Positions 1 to 6,145 of a stretch of DNA of 30,720 nucleotides are shown piece after piece. Every line of letters starts with the position of its first letter. The first letter of the stretch is position 1. Position numbers and translations under genes: made by a program. Source of the stretch: a virus. Under the pieces are notes generated by a model. That model had not been told where the DNA came from. It saw only the letters and a program-made list of their open reading frames with translations, and made no database searches. The DNA is taken from IMG/VR virus record IMGVR_UViG_3300046167_000480, positions 1 to 30,720 of that record; one strand, 5' to 3'.

Positions 1-35
1 TCTATGTCGTGTACGTTGTTTTCTTTCTCTATCAC
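1..35 (-). CDS. Possible start of a gene running off the left edge
   Basis: A GTG codon at 35 opens a frame that stays open to the window edge (residues read V-I-E-K-E-N-N-V-H-D-I). It lies directly downstream of a promoter-like element (39-69), as the small coiled-coil gene at 3293 does. GTG starts are used elsewhere here (sigma-like, NinG, large terminase). Only eleven codons are visible, so this is weak. Confidence 0.3.
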   Translation of the reverse strand, partial: MIEKENNVHDI

Positions 36-38
36 GTT

Positions 39-69
39 GTAAGATACGAAATATGAACGAATTACGCAA
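39..69 (-). promoter_or_regulatory. Promoter-like element, TTG-N20-TATCTTAC
   Basis: On the minus strand a TTG (67-69) is followed after exactly 20 bases by TATCTTAC (39-46). Elements at 3313-3343 and 22755-22785 have the same spacing and the form TAnnTTAC. The known Bacteroidota consensus is TTG about 19-21 bases before TAnnTTTG, so this is a close variant. The CGTATCTTACA core is shared word for word with the 3313 copy. Confidence 0.55.
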
Positions 70-547
70 ATCTGTTAGTTTTTTTCTTATCTCTTTTCGC
101 AAAGTATTCGTCCCATATACCTTTTGTTTCCTCAGCATTATGGTTCGTGATGCTACTTAGATTTTCAGGAAGTAGGTAAACGTCTTTATTCGTTTTATTG
201 TTTTTCCACAAACTGGTTTTCGGTGCGTAAACTGAGTTATTGTATTGTTCCACATCTATATTATTTAACCAAAACATATAATTCCCTTTCGGGTCTGCTA
301 CGAAATATAGTTTTACGATCTTCTCATCAAGTTGCATAAGCTTATCGTATTTGTATTTTTCGAGAAGTTTGTCTTCATAATACTTATTACGAAACTTCAT
401 TTCGATAACACAATCGTGTCCCTTAGGCGTTTTACCCTTTGCGTCAAAATGGCTATACTCCTCCCCCGTCCATTCTAATTCCCAACCGTCTAGGTTTAAT
501 GCGAATATAAGTGCTTTTTCATATTGATGTATGGTTTCTACTTTCAT
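62..547 (-). CDS. Putative PD-(D/E)XK-type nuclease-like phage protein
   Basis: This 161-residue protein starts at ATG 547, overlapping the stop of the preceding gene as ATGA. A core near residues 31-53 contains D35, then E49-M-K51 at the end of a hydrophobic strand (CVIEMKFR). That D...E-x-K spacing is what a PD-(D/E)XK active site looks like, and the D-A-K-G context favours it. The rest is rich in Lys and Tyr with no membrane segment. It closes the DNA-metabolism block that includes SSB-like and helicase-like genes, so an endonuclease or junction-processing role is reasonable. The fold is inferred from one motif only; a non-enzymatic conserved phage protein is the alternative. Confidence 0.6.
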   Translation of the reverse strand: MKVETIHQYEKALIFALNLDGWELEWTGEEYSHFDAKGKTPKGHDCVIEMKFRNKYYEDKLLEKYKYDKLMQLDEKIVKLYFVADPKGNYMFWLNNIDVEQYNNSVYAPKTSLWKNNKTNKDVYLLPENLSSITNHNAEETKGIWDEYFAKRDKKKTNRFA

Positions 548-771
548 CTAATTTTTGGCTTAGGCTGGGTTTCAAACAACCTATTGATGTCGTCTATCCA
601 TATTTGAAATTGTTTCCGTGCTTTACTCGGTTTGCACGAGCAAGGTAATTTATACTTATGGTTAAAGTATTTTGCGTGTAATGTGGCTATAAGTTTTTGT
701 TCCGCAACTGTAATAGTTTCCGTTCCGCTTTCTCTAAACTCTAACCACTTTTTCCATTCGTTAGTTTTCAT
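544..771 (-). CDS. Small conserved-type phage protein with CxC motif
   Basis: A 75-residue protein starting at ATG 771, which overlaps the TGA of the upstream 44-residue gene (ATGA). It has a Trp/Lys-rich N-terminus and a central H-x(5)-H-x(6)-CSC-like stretch (residues 32-46), a possible metal site, then an amphipathic helix. I do not recognise a named family. ATGA junctions on both sides suggest translational coupling within the sigma-like gene operon. Confidence 0.75.
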   Translation of the reverse strand: MKTNEWKKWLEFRESGTETITVAEQKLIATLHAKYFNHKYKLPCSCKPSKARKQFQIWIDDINRLFETQPKPKIR

Positions 772-902
772 TTGCGTCTAAATATTTGATTAAGCTTTTC
801 TTGTCGTTTGTCGCAACCGCAATTTTTCCCGTATAGTTTCTTTACAATCCACTTAATACCCGTCCATTTCGTTATAGTCGCTATCCAATCTCCTATTCTC
901 AT
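768..902 (-). CDS. 44-residue small protein with CGCDKR motif
   Basis: The frame opens with ATG 902 inside the 3' end of the sigma-like gene and ends with TGA at 768-770, overlapping the next ATG (ATGA). The product begins MRIGDWIATITKWTGIKW and contains the hallmark CGCDKRQEKLN at about residues 30-40. I associate a G-x-x-C-G-C-D-K-R-x-E-x-L-N signature with short proteins of Bacteroidota phages (memory, not a search). N-terminal amphipathic or membrane-associating helix, Cys pair, basic C-terminus. Function unknown. Coding is supported by coherent residues in a frame distinct from both neighbours and by the ATGA junction. Confidence 0.8.
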   Translation of the reverse strand: MRIGDWIATITKWTGIKWIVKKLYGKNCGCDKRQEKLNQIFRRK

Positions 903-1449
903 ATTCATTTTTTAATTCCTTTTTTATGTTTTTAATGGTATTATATACTGAGTAATACGTTATTCCCGTGTCCCTACTAAACTGACTTATCGAAACCCCT
1001 TTAATAAATATTTCCTCAAATATCTTTCGTTTATAAAACTTACCGAATTTAGCTGGGTTGTATTGAACGCTATTCGTACACAAGTCTATATAATCATCAT
1101 CTAACAAATAGTCTTCTATAACCCTAAACTTGTCTAAGTCCATAGGCTCAACGTAATACGTTTCCTCTGCTGATATTTCGTAATTGTCTATCGTGTCTAT
1201 ATGGATATTCTTTTCTTTCCTCTTTAAGTCGAACACCATATTTTTAAGAGTTACATATACAAAAAAGTAATTCGGCTCATCTTTATCGTTGTAAAGTATT
1301 TTGTTCCCCGTTCGGTTTATGTAGTCTTGAACCTTAATATACATTTCCATAACAATATCCTCTGACGTATCGTAATTGCAACCAAATGACATAACGTACG
1401 TTATCCAAACGTCGTGTCGTTCCCCAAGTATATGCAGTTCTTTTGCCAC
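853..1449 (-). CDS. Phage sigma-70-like transcription factor
   Basis: A 198-residue protein with a GTG start at 1449. Residues about 15-45 (WITYVMSFGCNYDTSEDIVMEMY...) resemble sigma region 2, with the characteristic acidic ED-I-V-x-E-M-Y stretch. Residues about 150-178 (KGVSISQFSRDTGITYYSV...) form a helix-turn-helix like sigma region 4. The middle is acidic and probably a linker. This supports a small sigma factor or sigma-like regulator that would redirect host RNA polymerase. No other initiation-type regulator is visible, and promoter-like elements with a non-consensus TAnnTTAC box occur three times, so it is a candidate for recognising them. That link is inference. A DNA-binding protein without true sigma activity is the alternative. 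Confidence 0.72.
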   Translation of the reverse strand: MAKELHILGERHDVWITYVMSFGCNYDTSEDIVMEMYIKVQDYINRTGNKILYNDKDEPNYFFVYVTLKNMVFDLKRKEKNIHIDTIDNYEISAEETYYVEPMDLDKFRVIEDYLLDDDYIDLCTNSVQYNPAKFGKFYKRKIFEEIFIKGVSISQFSRDTGITYYSVYNTIKNIKKELKNEYENRRLDSDYNEMDGY

Positions 1450-1453
1450 GAGG

Positions 1454-1483
1454 ACAATTTAACACTTTTATTTGAATTGTCAA
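1454..1483 (-). promoter_or_regulatory. Weak promoter-like element before the sigma-like gene
   Basis: Minus strand: TTG (81-83 of the 1400s) followed after 19 bases by TAAATTGT. The TTTGACAAT context overlaps the stop codon of the ATPase gene, an arrangement repeated at 28079. A start site here would make the sigma-like mRNA nearly leaderless, which lowers confidence. Confidence 0.3.
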
Positions 1484-2379
1484 AATGGCGTCTGTAATGA
1501 GTGTAATACGTTTTTGTTGTCTATCTCAAAGCCTACATTGTTTTTTACTGCCCTGAGTTTTATTGGTTCGTCCATAAGCGTTGGTCTACCGCCCGTTTCG
1601 ATTTCTTTGATCTTACGGACGTGAATATGACTGTACATCCACTCTGACGGGTGCTGAGTATATCTGTGTATAACGATAAAATCATCTGCTCGGTTTACGA
1701 ATTTACCACCGCCCTCGACATCTGATGCCATTGGTGGTATTGGATAACCGCAGTACTCGTGTCCAGCAGAGTGCTTCCACCTTAACGCTTGTGTGTTTGC
1801 GTGTGTATTTAGCCACGTTGTTATCTTACGTTTTTTGCAAAACATTCTAATTTCTGTACAAGCCTGATAATCGTACTCGTGTCCCCCTACCGACTTCATT
1901 AGTTCGTGGTCTTTTATAAGTGAGTTGTACGGGTCAATTAGTAAGCCGTGATAGTCCCAAGCGTCCTTTATGTCGTTGGCTAACCTTAGAATGTCCTTAT
2001 ACGTGTACATCTGCTCGTTGCTTACAAACTTAAAATGGTCGTTTACCCACGATTGATATTCGGCAAACTTATCTTCGGGTATTTGGTTTAATGGTTTCTG
2101 TGCAAGGAATTCGACTAGTTTACGTATAATTCCGTAAGGCTCGTTTTCTGAGGAAAACACAACCCACCTTTTCTTATGCGCTACTGAGTAACATAACATA
2201 AGGTATAATAGTGTTGTGGTTTTACCTACGTTTGCGTGTCCTAAGCATATATTAAAGGCACCCTCTTTGAAACGTATGTGGTTGTCTATTTCAGACATAT
2301 CTAGTCCTAACCCCTCTACGATTTCCCCCCGTCGTATTTTTTTGAGGTGGTTTACTTGCTCTTGGTAGTTTATTAACAT
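1480..2379 (-). CDS. DnaB/RecA-like replicative ATPase
   Basis: A 299-residue protein with Walker A GHANVGKT at residues 47-54, a post-strand acidic residue in SSENE (E80), and Walker B hydrophobics ending in D149 (HGLLIDP). A later NTHANTQALRW stretch (about 192-202) matches the sensor/arginine-finger region of DnaB and RecA-like helicases. It has the size of a lone DnaB C-terminal domain; the N-terminal primase-interaction domain is missing. It probably acts as the phage replicative helicase or a RecA-like DNA motor. The preceding SSB-like genes fit replication. A terminator (2403-2433) lies just ahead of the start, so expression depends on read-through or a promoter I cannot place. Confidence 0.82.
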   Translation of the reverse strand: MLINYQEQVNHLKKIRRGEIVEGLGLDMSEIDNHIRFKEGAFNICLGHANVGKTTTLLYLMLCYSVAHKKRWVVFSSENEPYGIIRKLVEFLAQKPLNQIPEDKFAEYQSWVNDHFKFVSNEQMYTYKDILRLANDIKDAWDYHGLLIDPYNSLIKDHELMKSVGGHEYDYQACTEIRMFCKKRKITTWLNTHANTQALRWKHSAGHEYCGYPIPPMASDVEGGGKFVNRADDFIVIHRYTQHPSEWMYSHIHVRKIKEIETGGRPTLMDEPIKLRAVKNNVGFEIDNKNVLHSLQTPF

Positions 2380-2402
2380 ATTTCTCTATTTTACTTAAAG
2401 AT

Positions 2403-2433
2403 AAAAAAAGAGGGTAAGCTATGCAAACCCTCT
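2403..2433 (-). terminator. Intrinsic terminator between SSB-like and ATPase genes
   Basis: On the minus strand a 7-bp stem AGAGGGT/ACCCTCT (2427-2433 with 2409-2415) and an 11-base loop are followed by a run of seven T (2403-2409). The polarity fits only leftward transcription. Confidence 0.85.
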
Positions 2434-2456
2434 CGTTCTTATTAAACAATAACTGA

Positions 2457-2777
2457 TTAAAACGGTAAATCATCTTCCGTTTCTTTTTCTACTACGGGTT
2501 CCTTATCTGCCATTCGGTCTGGCATATGCTCTTTTGCGTCCACCTTTGGTTTCGGTGTCCAAGGCGTATGCTTAGCATAGATTTTAGACCTATCGCTTTT
2601 TGCTCGTAGTAATTCGATTGTGATGTAACCATTGTTGGCTTTAATTGTTTCGGCGTTCTCTTTAAAAAACTCGACCAACCCCTTAGCGTTTACATTTAGG
2701 TTCGCAACGATAAAATCGTACTTACCCTCTTTACACCAAATACTCTCAACAAACTGAGTTTCGTTTTGCTTATCCAT
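2457..2777 (-). CDS. SSB-like acidic-tail protein (DDLPF C-terminus)
   Basis: A 106-residue protein whose last residues are E-D-D-L-P-F, matching the conserved D-D-x-P-F tip with which single-stranded DNA-binding proteins recruit partners. The N-terminal half (about 10-60) looks like a small alpha/beta domain (WCKEGKYDFIVANLNV). A Pro/Lys-rich linker at about 70-90 precedes the acidic tail, the order seen in SSBs. It overlaps the upstream OB-fold-like gene by 8 bases. It may be an SSB in its own right or the partner-binding half of a two-gene system. The tail is seen directly; the fold is inferred. Confidence 0.65.
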   Translation of the reverse strand: MDKQNETQFVESIWCKEGKYDFIVANLNVNAKGLVEFFKENAETIKANNGYITIELLRAKSDRSKIYAKHTPWTPKPKVDAKEHMPDRMADKEPVVEKETEDDLPF

Positions 2778-3147
2778 TGTTTATCCAATTTACAAAGTTC
2801 TGTGCGTCTGCAATTATTTGATTACTGTCCACGTTTCTTTGAGCGTTAAACTCAGCAGATGCCTTTATACACGTTTGGCGTATAATTAGCTGGTCTTTAC
2901 CACCGCTTTTGTATTGCCCGTTGAAATTACCACCGCCCGTATTGTTAAAGTTGTTTTCTCTAACAAGTTTGGCGTTGCCATATTCTGCGTTCGTAACCTC
3001 GAACTTTATGTCGTCACCGACATTCTTCTTAAATTCGCCCTTAGCGAAAAATGTAAAGGACTGTCCGTCCTCTATCGTGACTTGGAACTTATTCATATTG
3101 TTCCATTGTCCCGTTGCTTGTACTGATTTGACTTTTCCTGTCATCAT
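2770..3147 (-). CDS. OB-fold-like single-strand DNA-binding candidate
   Basis: A 125-residue protein starting M-M-T-G at 3147. Residues 1-60 alternate short beta-strand-like segments (GKVKSVQATGQW, KFQVTIEDGQSFTFFA, VGDDIKFEV), typical of an OB fold. An Asn/Gly-rich linker follows (about 65-85), then a helical C-terminal segment (KDQLIIRQTCIKASAEF). OB fold plus Gly/Asn linker is an SSB-like layout, but there is no acidic tail; that tail is on the next gene, which overlaps by 8 bases. The two may act together on ssDNA during replication. Nuclease- or annealing-associated OB proteins are alternatives. Confidence 0.6.
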   Translation of the reverse strand: MMTGKVKSVQATGQWNNMNKFQVTIEDGQSFTFFAKGEFKKNVGDDIKFEVTNAEYGNAKLVRENNFNNTGGGNFNGQYKSGGKDQLIIRQTCIKASAEFNAQRNVDSNQIIADAQNFVNWINNG

Positions 3148-3158
3148 AATTATATATA

Positions 3159-3293
3159 TTAAATAAATAAATACGCTAAGTCGTTGCTTAGCACTTCGTT
3201 TCTAGCGGAAAGAATTTCGATTTCATTTGTGAGCCGTATGTTTTCGGCTTCTAAGGCTTCTACTCTTGCTCTTAAATAATCTATCTCATTCAT
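3159..3293 (-). CDS. 44-residue coiled-coil microprotein
   Basis: ATG 3293 to TAA 3159-3161. The product starts MNEIDYLRARVEALEAENIR and keeps a Leu/Ile heptad pattern (L7, V11, L14, N18/I19, L21, I25, L29) to about residue 37, so it is a nearly complete parallel coiled coil with a hydrophobic tail. It is the first gene after a promoter-like element (3313-3343) that follows a terminator (3357-3379), so it leads a transcription unit. Dimeric coiled-coil microproteins can act as adaptors or inhibitors; no function can be assigned. Confidence 0.75.
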   Translation of the reverse strand: MNEIDYLRARVEALEAENIRLTNEIEILSARNEVLSNDLAYLFI

Positions 3294-3312
3294 AATTCCC
3301 TATTACTTACGT

Positions 3313-3343
3313 GTAAGATACGTAATATAATTGACAATTACAA
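3313..3343 (-). promoter_or_regulatory. Promoter-like element, TTG-N20-TATCTTAC
   Basis: Minus strand TTG (3341-3343), 20-base spacer, TATCTTAC (3313-3320), placed about 20 bases before the ATG at 3293 and just after the terminator at 3357-3379. A terminator-promoter-gene order is strong context. The element matches the one at 39-69. Confidence 0.6.
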
Positions 3344-3356
3344 AATTATTGGTAAA

Positions 3357-3379
3357 AGAAAACGCCGTACTAGACGGCG
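3357..3379 (-). terminator. Intrinsic terminator after NinG
   Basis: Perfect 6-bp stem CGCCGT/ACGGCG (3374-3379 with 3363-3368) and a 5-base loop. On the minus strand it is followed by TTTTCTTTT. It ends the NinG unit. Confidence 0.85.
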
Positions 3380-3432
3380 CATTCAATAGAGAAATATGGG
3401 TATGACCCAAGAGTTATGCTAAGGTAAGTAAT

Positions 3433-3828
3433 TTATATTAAACCACTAGCCTTATTGATACTTTTATAATGTTCTAAGAGGTCTAATAGTTCACGGGTTG
3501 TAAACTTCTGAGTAAGATGCGCCTTGTGATATAATTCGTCTGCAACGCCTGACCCGTATTCCATATCGAGTTGTTTAGCGAACATAAACTGTTCCCCCGA
3601 CTTAAATATGTTGCAACCAGCACATTGTACTTGTACGTTTATTTCGTCCCAACGTGTCGAATAGTGTTTACGGCTTTGGAAGTGTCCAGCTTGTAGCTTC
3701 TTCCAATGGTCTACTTTTCCACAAGTATAGCATTTAGAATAACCATTAACAGACTTTCTAGTCCTTATATACCTAGAAAACTCCGTGTCTAATCGACTTA
3801 TGATCTTGGAACGGGATAGCTTCTTCAC
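3433..3828 (-). CDS. ninG: NinG/Rap-like recombination endonuclease
   Basis: A 131-residue protein with a GTG start at 3828 that overlaps the end of the 56-residue upstream gene (GTGTGA). It has the NinG layout: N-terminal basic helix, C33-x2-C36, the Q-A-G-H-F motif (H49) with further basic/aromatic residues, then C69-x2-C72 and a helical C-terminus. Lambda NinG (Rap) is a DNA structure-specific nuclease that acts in recombination. The Cys/His pairs probably form a zinc-stabilised HNH-like centre. Length is somewhat shorter than lambda NinG. It is separated from the ATPase/SSB genes by a terminator. Confidence 0.85.
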   Translation of the reverse strand: MKKLSRSKIISRLDTEFSRYIRTRKSVNGYSKCYTCGKVDHWKKLQAGHFQSRKHYSTRWDEINVQVQCAGCNIFKSGEQFMFAKQLDMEYGSGVADELYHKAHLTQKFTTRELLDLLEHYKSINKASGLI

Positions 3829-3995
3829 ACTACTGCATTATCAAGTATTTGTATTAAGTGTCGTATTTCACTTCTTTCAAACTTTCCTTGTATTTCTGCA
3901 TTATACGTCTTAAAAGACAAGTGATACATATCTTTATCAGCGTCGTGCTTACTCTCTTTCTTCCCTAAATACTCTATTTTCAAATCGAACTTCAT
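3825..3995 (-). CDS. 56-residue small protein upstream of NinG
   Basis: ATG 3995 to TGA 3825-3827, whose stop overlaps the GTG start of NinG. The product (starting MKFDLKIEYLGKKESKHDAD) has an N-terminal beta-strand-like segment, a charged turn and a second strand/helix region ending ILDNAVV. No recognised motif. The overlap with NinG suggests coupling. A leader of about 80 bases with a hairpin (4024-4048) precedes it. Confidence 0.7.
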   Translation of the reverse strand: MKFDLKIEYLGKKESKHDADKDMYHLSFKTYNAEIQGKFERSEIRHLIQILDNAVV

Positions 3996-4023
3996 TGCGT
4001 AAGTGTTAAAAGATTAGTACTTT

Positions 4024-4048
4024 GGCGTATTGTACTACGTCAAACGCC
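4024..4048 (-). promoter_or_regulatory. Hairpin in the leader before the 56-residue gene
   Basis: Inverted repeat GGCGT-A-TTG / CAA-ACGCC (4024-4032 with 4041-4048) with one bulged base and an 8-base loop. It has no T tract, so it is not an intrinsic terminator in either direction. It lies between a promoter-like element (4082-4112) and the ATG at 3995. It may be an operator or an RNA structure controlling translation. Confidence 0.4.
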
Positions 4049-4081
4049 CTTATTGGTTTTGGTCTTATTGACTTCGTTTAG

Positions 4082-4112
4082 CCAAGTTAGTAAATATATT
4101 TGACAATGTCAA
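4082..4112 (-). promoter_or_regulatory. Promoter-like element with embedded palindrome
   Basis: Minus strand TTGACA (4107-4112), then TAACTTGG (4082-4089); TTG to box spacing is 20. The TTG region is part of the perfect inverted repeat TTGAC-AAT-GTCAA (4100-4112), a possible operator over the promoter. It follows the holin gene and would drive the 3995/NinG unit. Confidence 0.5.
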
Positions 4113-4124
4113 GCTTAAAGTTAA

Positions 4125-4514
4125 TTACTTAAGGGTTATCTTACTAGCTATTTTCTCAGCACTACGTCCTATAACGTAACCACCGATACCTAATTGTAGT
4201 AAATTCCAAAACTCGTTTTCTAGTTCGGGTATTCTAAGGTCAAATAGTGGTGCAACAAACTTAACGTATATCACGATAAACCCGAACGCTAACATCAGGA
4301 TAGGCCTCCAAGACCTTTGTAACCAATTACCATTCGCTTCGGACACAATTATTTCCGTTTGTAGCTTTTGTAATTCTAGTTGTTGTTCTTGTAGAACTTT
4401 AAATATCTCGTTTTTGGCTTTTAATCGTTCTTCCTCAGAAGTGAATAGATTGTCTATGACCTTACCTATTTCGCCTATAACGCCCTTACTAAACCATTGT
4501 ATTATTTTGTTCAT
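4125..4514 (-). CDS. Phage holin, 3TM-type family
   Basis: A 129-residue protein. Residues 1-65 form a charged amphipathic helix region; W64-L-Q-R-S-W-R-P then leads into a hydrophobic segment (about 71-90, ILMLAFGFIVIYVKFVAPL), and a second hydrophobic region spans about 105-118. The N-W-L-Q-R-S-W-R-P-I-L-M lead-in is the signature I know from the Holin_3TMs family, which often lies beside an amidase. It would permeabilise the inner membrane so that the amidase reaches peptidoglycan. It is the last gene of the lysis cassette, followed by a promoter. Confidence 0.85.
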   Translation of the reverse strand: MNKIIQWFSKGVIGEIGKVIDNLFTSEEERLKAKNEIFKVLQEQQLELQKLQTEIIVSEANGNWLQRSWRPILMLAFGFIVIYVKFVAPLFDLRIPELENEFWNLLQLGIGGYVIGRSAEKIASKITLK

Positions 4515-4650
4515 TATTGAAACGGTATTGTATTTGTATAATTCCTAAATAGACGTTAATTTCTTCGTATTCAAAATTCTTTTCTGGTGCCATATATCCT
4601 ATTCCAAATAAAAAGGACTTAGGAAACAATATAATAAAAGATAATTCCAT
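4489..4650 (-). CDS. 53-residue hydrophobic protein in lysis cassette
   Basis: ATG 4650 (just past the amidase stop at 4652) to TAG 4489-4491, overlapping the holin start by 26 bases. The product begins MELSFIILFPKSFLFGIGYM, with a hydrophobic N-terminal half, an acidic linker, a second hydrophobic strand (VYLGIIQIQYRF) and a polar tail. Position between amidase and holin suggests a lysis accessory role (spanin-like or antiholin-like), but no lipobox or classic spanin layout is seen. Function unassigned. Confidence 0.7.
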   Translation of the reverse strand: MELSFIILFPKSFLFGIGYMAPEKNFEYEEINVYLGIIQIQYRFNNEQNNTMV

Positions 4651-4651
4651 A

Positions 4652-5077
4652 TTAAAAATAGTAACTTAGATTTTGATATTCTTCTTTTGCGTTAAAACTC
4701 GGACACGCCTTACTGCTAAAATCACAATGCCCGTATATATGTACACCTCGATAGGCTTCTACAAGTCTTAGTAACAAGTCAAACATTGCGTCTTTTTGAC
4801 CCTCTGTTCTTGTGTCTTCGGGTTCGGACATATCTTTCGACATTCCACCAGCATAAGCAATTCCTATACTATCCCAATTTTGACCTTTTGTATGCGCACC
4901 CGTCTGCTCGATAGGACGGCACTCGTGTACACACCCTTGTAAGTCGATAAAGAAATGATAACCAATGTCTTTCCAGCCACGTTCTTTCACGTGCCATTTG
5001 TATAAGTCATCTGTCGTTACCTCTCGACCCTCAGGCGTTGCCGTGCAATGTATTATTATTTTGTTTATTTTTCGCAT
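4652..5077 (-). CDS. N-acetylmuramoyl-L-alanine amidase (endolysin)
   Basis: A 141-residue single-domain Amidase_2/PGRP-type enzyme of T7-lysozyme size. H10 (IIIHCTATP), H117 (YGHCD) and C125 (SSKACPS) are the zinc ligands; Y40 and K123 sit where T7 lysozyme has its catalytic Tyr and Lys. It cleaves the amide bond between N-acetylmuramic acid and L-alanine in peptidoglycan. No signal peptide, so it needs the holin. Its first 47 bases overlap the zinc-finger ORF in another frame. Confidence 0.93.
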   Translation of the reverse strand: MRKINKIIIHCTATPEGREVTTDDLYKWHVKERGWKDIGYHFFIDLQGCVHECRPIEQTGAHTKGQNWDSIGIAYAGGMSKDMSEPEDTRTEGQKDAMFDLLLRLVEAYRGVHIYGHCDFSSKACPSFNAKEEYQNLSYYF

Positions 5078-5192
5078 ACTTTAAGGCGTACTCTAAATGT
5101 TCTTTTAGCCAATGTACTCGGTATTCTGAGCCGTGATAGAATTCTTCTGAACATAAGCTACAACCTATTATTTTTTTCTTGCTTCGTACCAC
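5031..5192 (-). CDS. C2H2 zinc-finger ORF overlapping TM protein and amidase
   Basis: This frame runs from GTG 5192 to TGA 5031-5033 (53 codons). It contains C-x2-C-x12-H-x4-H (C11, C14, H27, H32), the spacing of a classical C2H2 finger, followed by a Lys/Asn-rich tail. It overlaps the 3' end of the one-TM gene by 25 bases and the amidase start by 47. It may be translated from its own GTG, or by -1 slippage on the A7 run inside the upstream gene, giving a membrane protein with a cytoplasmic zinc finger. Motif and frames are read directly; which route is used is unknown. Confidence 0.6.
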   Translation of the reverse strand: MVRSKKKIIGCSLCSEEFYHGSEYRVHWLKEHLEYALKYAKNKQNNNTLHGNA

Positions 5193-5320
5193 TTCTGAAT
5201 TGTATATCCTATCGAAACAATCAAAAGCAATATCTTTAACCCGTCTTCTATTGCGTCAAGAGAACTTAACGTCATAGCGGTAAGGTTAAAACTATATATT
5301 TTTAAACTTGTTGCGTCCAT
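5168..5320 (-). CDS. 50-residue single-TM lysis-region protein
   Basis: ATG 5320 to TAA 5168-5170. The product begins MDATSLKIYSFNLTAMTLSS, with one strongly hydrophobic segment (about 28-40, LKILLLIVSIGYT) and a basic tail W-Y-E-A-R-K-K. A short N-terminal helix, one TM and a positively charged cytoplasmic tail are typical of small phage membrane proteins next to amidases, possibly a pinholin-like or accessory holin. The final codons form the heptamer A-AAA-AAA followed by TAA, a -1 slippery sequence leading into the zinc-finger frame. Confidence 0.78.
   Translation of the reverse strand: MDATSLKIYSFNLTAMTLSSLDAIEDGLKILLLIVSIGYTIQKWYEARKK
5171..5177 (-). promoter_or_regulatory. Candidate -1 frameshift site A_AAA_AAA
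   Basis: Seven A on the minus strand, in frame as A-AAA-AAA just before the TAA stop of the one-TM gene. A -1 slip continues as ATA ATA GGT TGT into the C2H2 frame. The stop directly after the slippery run is a feature of known stimulatory contexts. No downstream structure was tested. Confidence 0.4.
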
Positions 5321-5322
5321 AA

Positions 5323-6138
5323 TTAAGTCATTCTAATTTTTACGTCGTTATTATGTCTGTACAGTCCGCCTAGCGGTACGCCACCAGCGCTAGCGTCGGT
5401 GTCGTTTGCGTAACTATTAGCATTGTATAAAGCCTTATGTATAACTTGCATACTGCCGTCATTAAAACCGTAATACTCTACTGCATTCATAGTTGCGCCA
5501 GCAAATTCCCCAGTCCCTACGCCTATAATTACATTTGCGTTCCTTGTGCCTGTGCCAGTTGGGTTGCTCGGCGGTGCGTTAAATTTACCTATTATAATCT
5601 CTTTTGCTTGAGAGCTCTCTAATCCTTGTCCAAATAAATGGCTATTTGAGTGTAGGCTCTCATTTAGATAACCAAAAGACGTAGCGTTGTCTGTAGTACC
5701 GCTTGATGTATTATTGTGTCCGACTGAAACAATTTTTGCACTGTCTAAGTTATTAAACCTACCAACGGCTATACCTTGTGCTTGTTCAGTAGTATTCGAA
5801 AAGCCTAAAATATAATTATTTTCATTATTTGCGGTGTTGCCACTACCTATAACGACTGTGTTTTTTTTTGTTACTGTATTGTTACTACCGATAGCCGTAC
5901 TAGCTAAACCATTAACTTCGTTTAACCTACCTATGGCTACCGTAACCTCGCTTGTACCTAAAACGTTTTTTTTACCAGTTGCAAACGAAAATTTGCCGTT
6001 TATTTCATTTTCATAACCAGTAGCTAAAGAGCCTTTGTCGCCATTAAAGTTGTCTACTCCTATTTGTACGCTGCCGTCTACGGGCTGCAAACAAATATTC
6101 CTTGCGGTGTCGTCGTTTTTACGACCTTGCACCCACAA
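5323..6138 (-). CDS. YadA-head-like receptor-binding tail fibre tip (C-terminal part)
   Basis: The frame has about ten repeats of the form A-x-G-x-x-N-x-V-x-G-x-x-S (for example ATGKKNVLGTS, AIGRLNEVNG, AIGSNNTVT, VIGSGNTANN), the Hep_Hag/YadA head beta-roll that trimerises in adhesins. The C-terminus (AGGVPLGGLYRHNN..KIRMT) looks like a fibre tip. The listed start is TTG 6138, but the frame is open and protein-like up to 6204 (reading ARLAIGLGSVYPTAVNYP upstream of TTG). It therefore probably continues the stalk gene at 6146-7474 after a one-base frame break between 6146 and 6205. The trimer would recognise the host surface. Confidence 0.75.
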   Translation of the reverse strand: MWVQGRKNDDTARNICLQPVDGSVQIGVDNFNGDKGSLATGYENEINGKFSFATGKKNVLGTSEVTVAIGRLNEVNGLASTAIGSNNTVTKKNTVVIGSGNTANNENNYILGFSNTTEQAQGIAVGRFNNLDSAKIVSVGHNNTSSGTTDNATSFGYLNESLHSNSHLFGQGLESSQAKEIIIGKFNAPPSNPTGTGTRNANVIIGVGTGEFAGATMNAVEYYGFNDGSMQVIHKALYNANSYANDTDASAGGVPLGGLYRHNNDVKIRMT

Positions 6139-6145
6139 AGGATAG

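Noticed and set aside
2291-2473. 60-codon minus-strand frame overlapping ATPase start and terminator
   Set aside because: It would translate through the terminator hairpin and sits in a frame with atypical residues.
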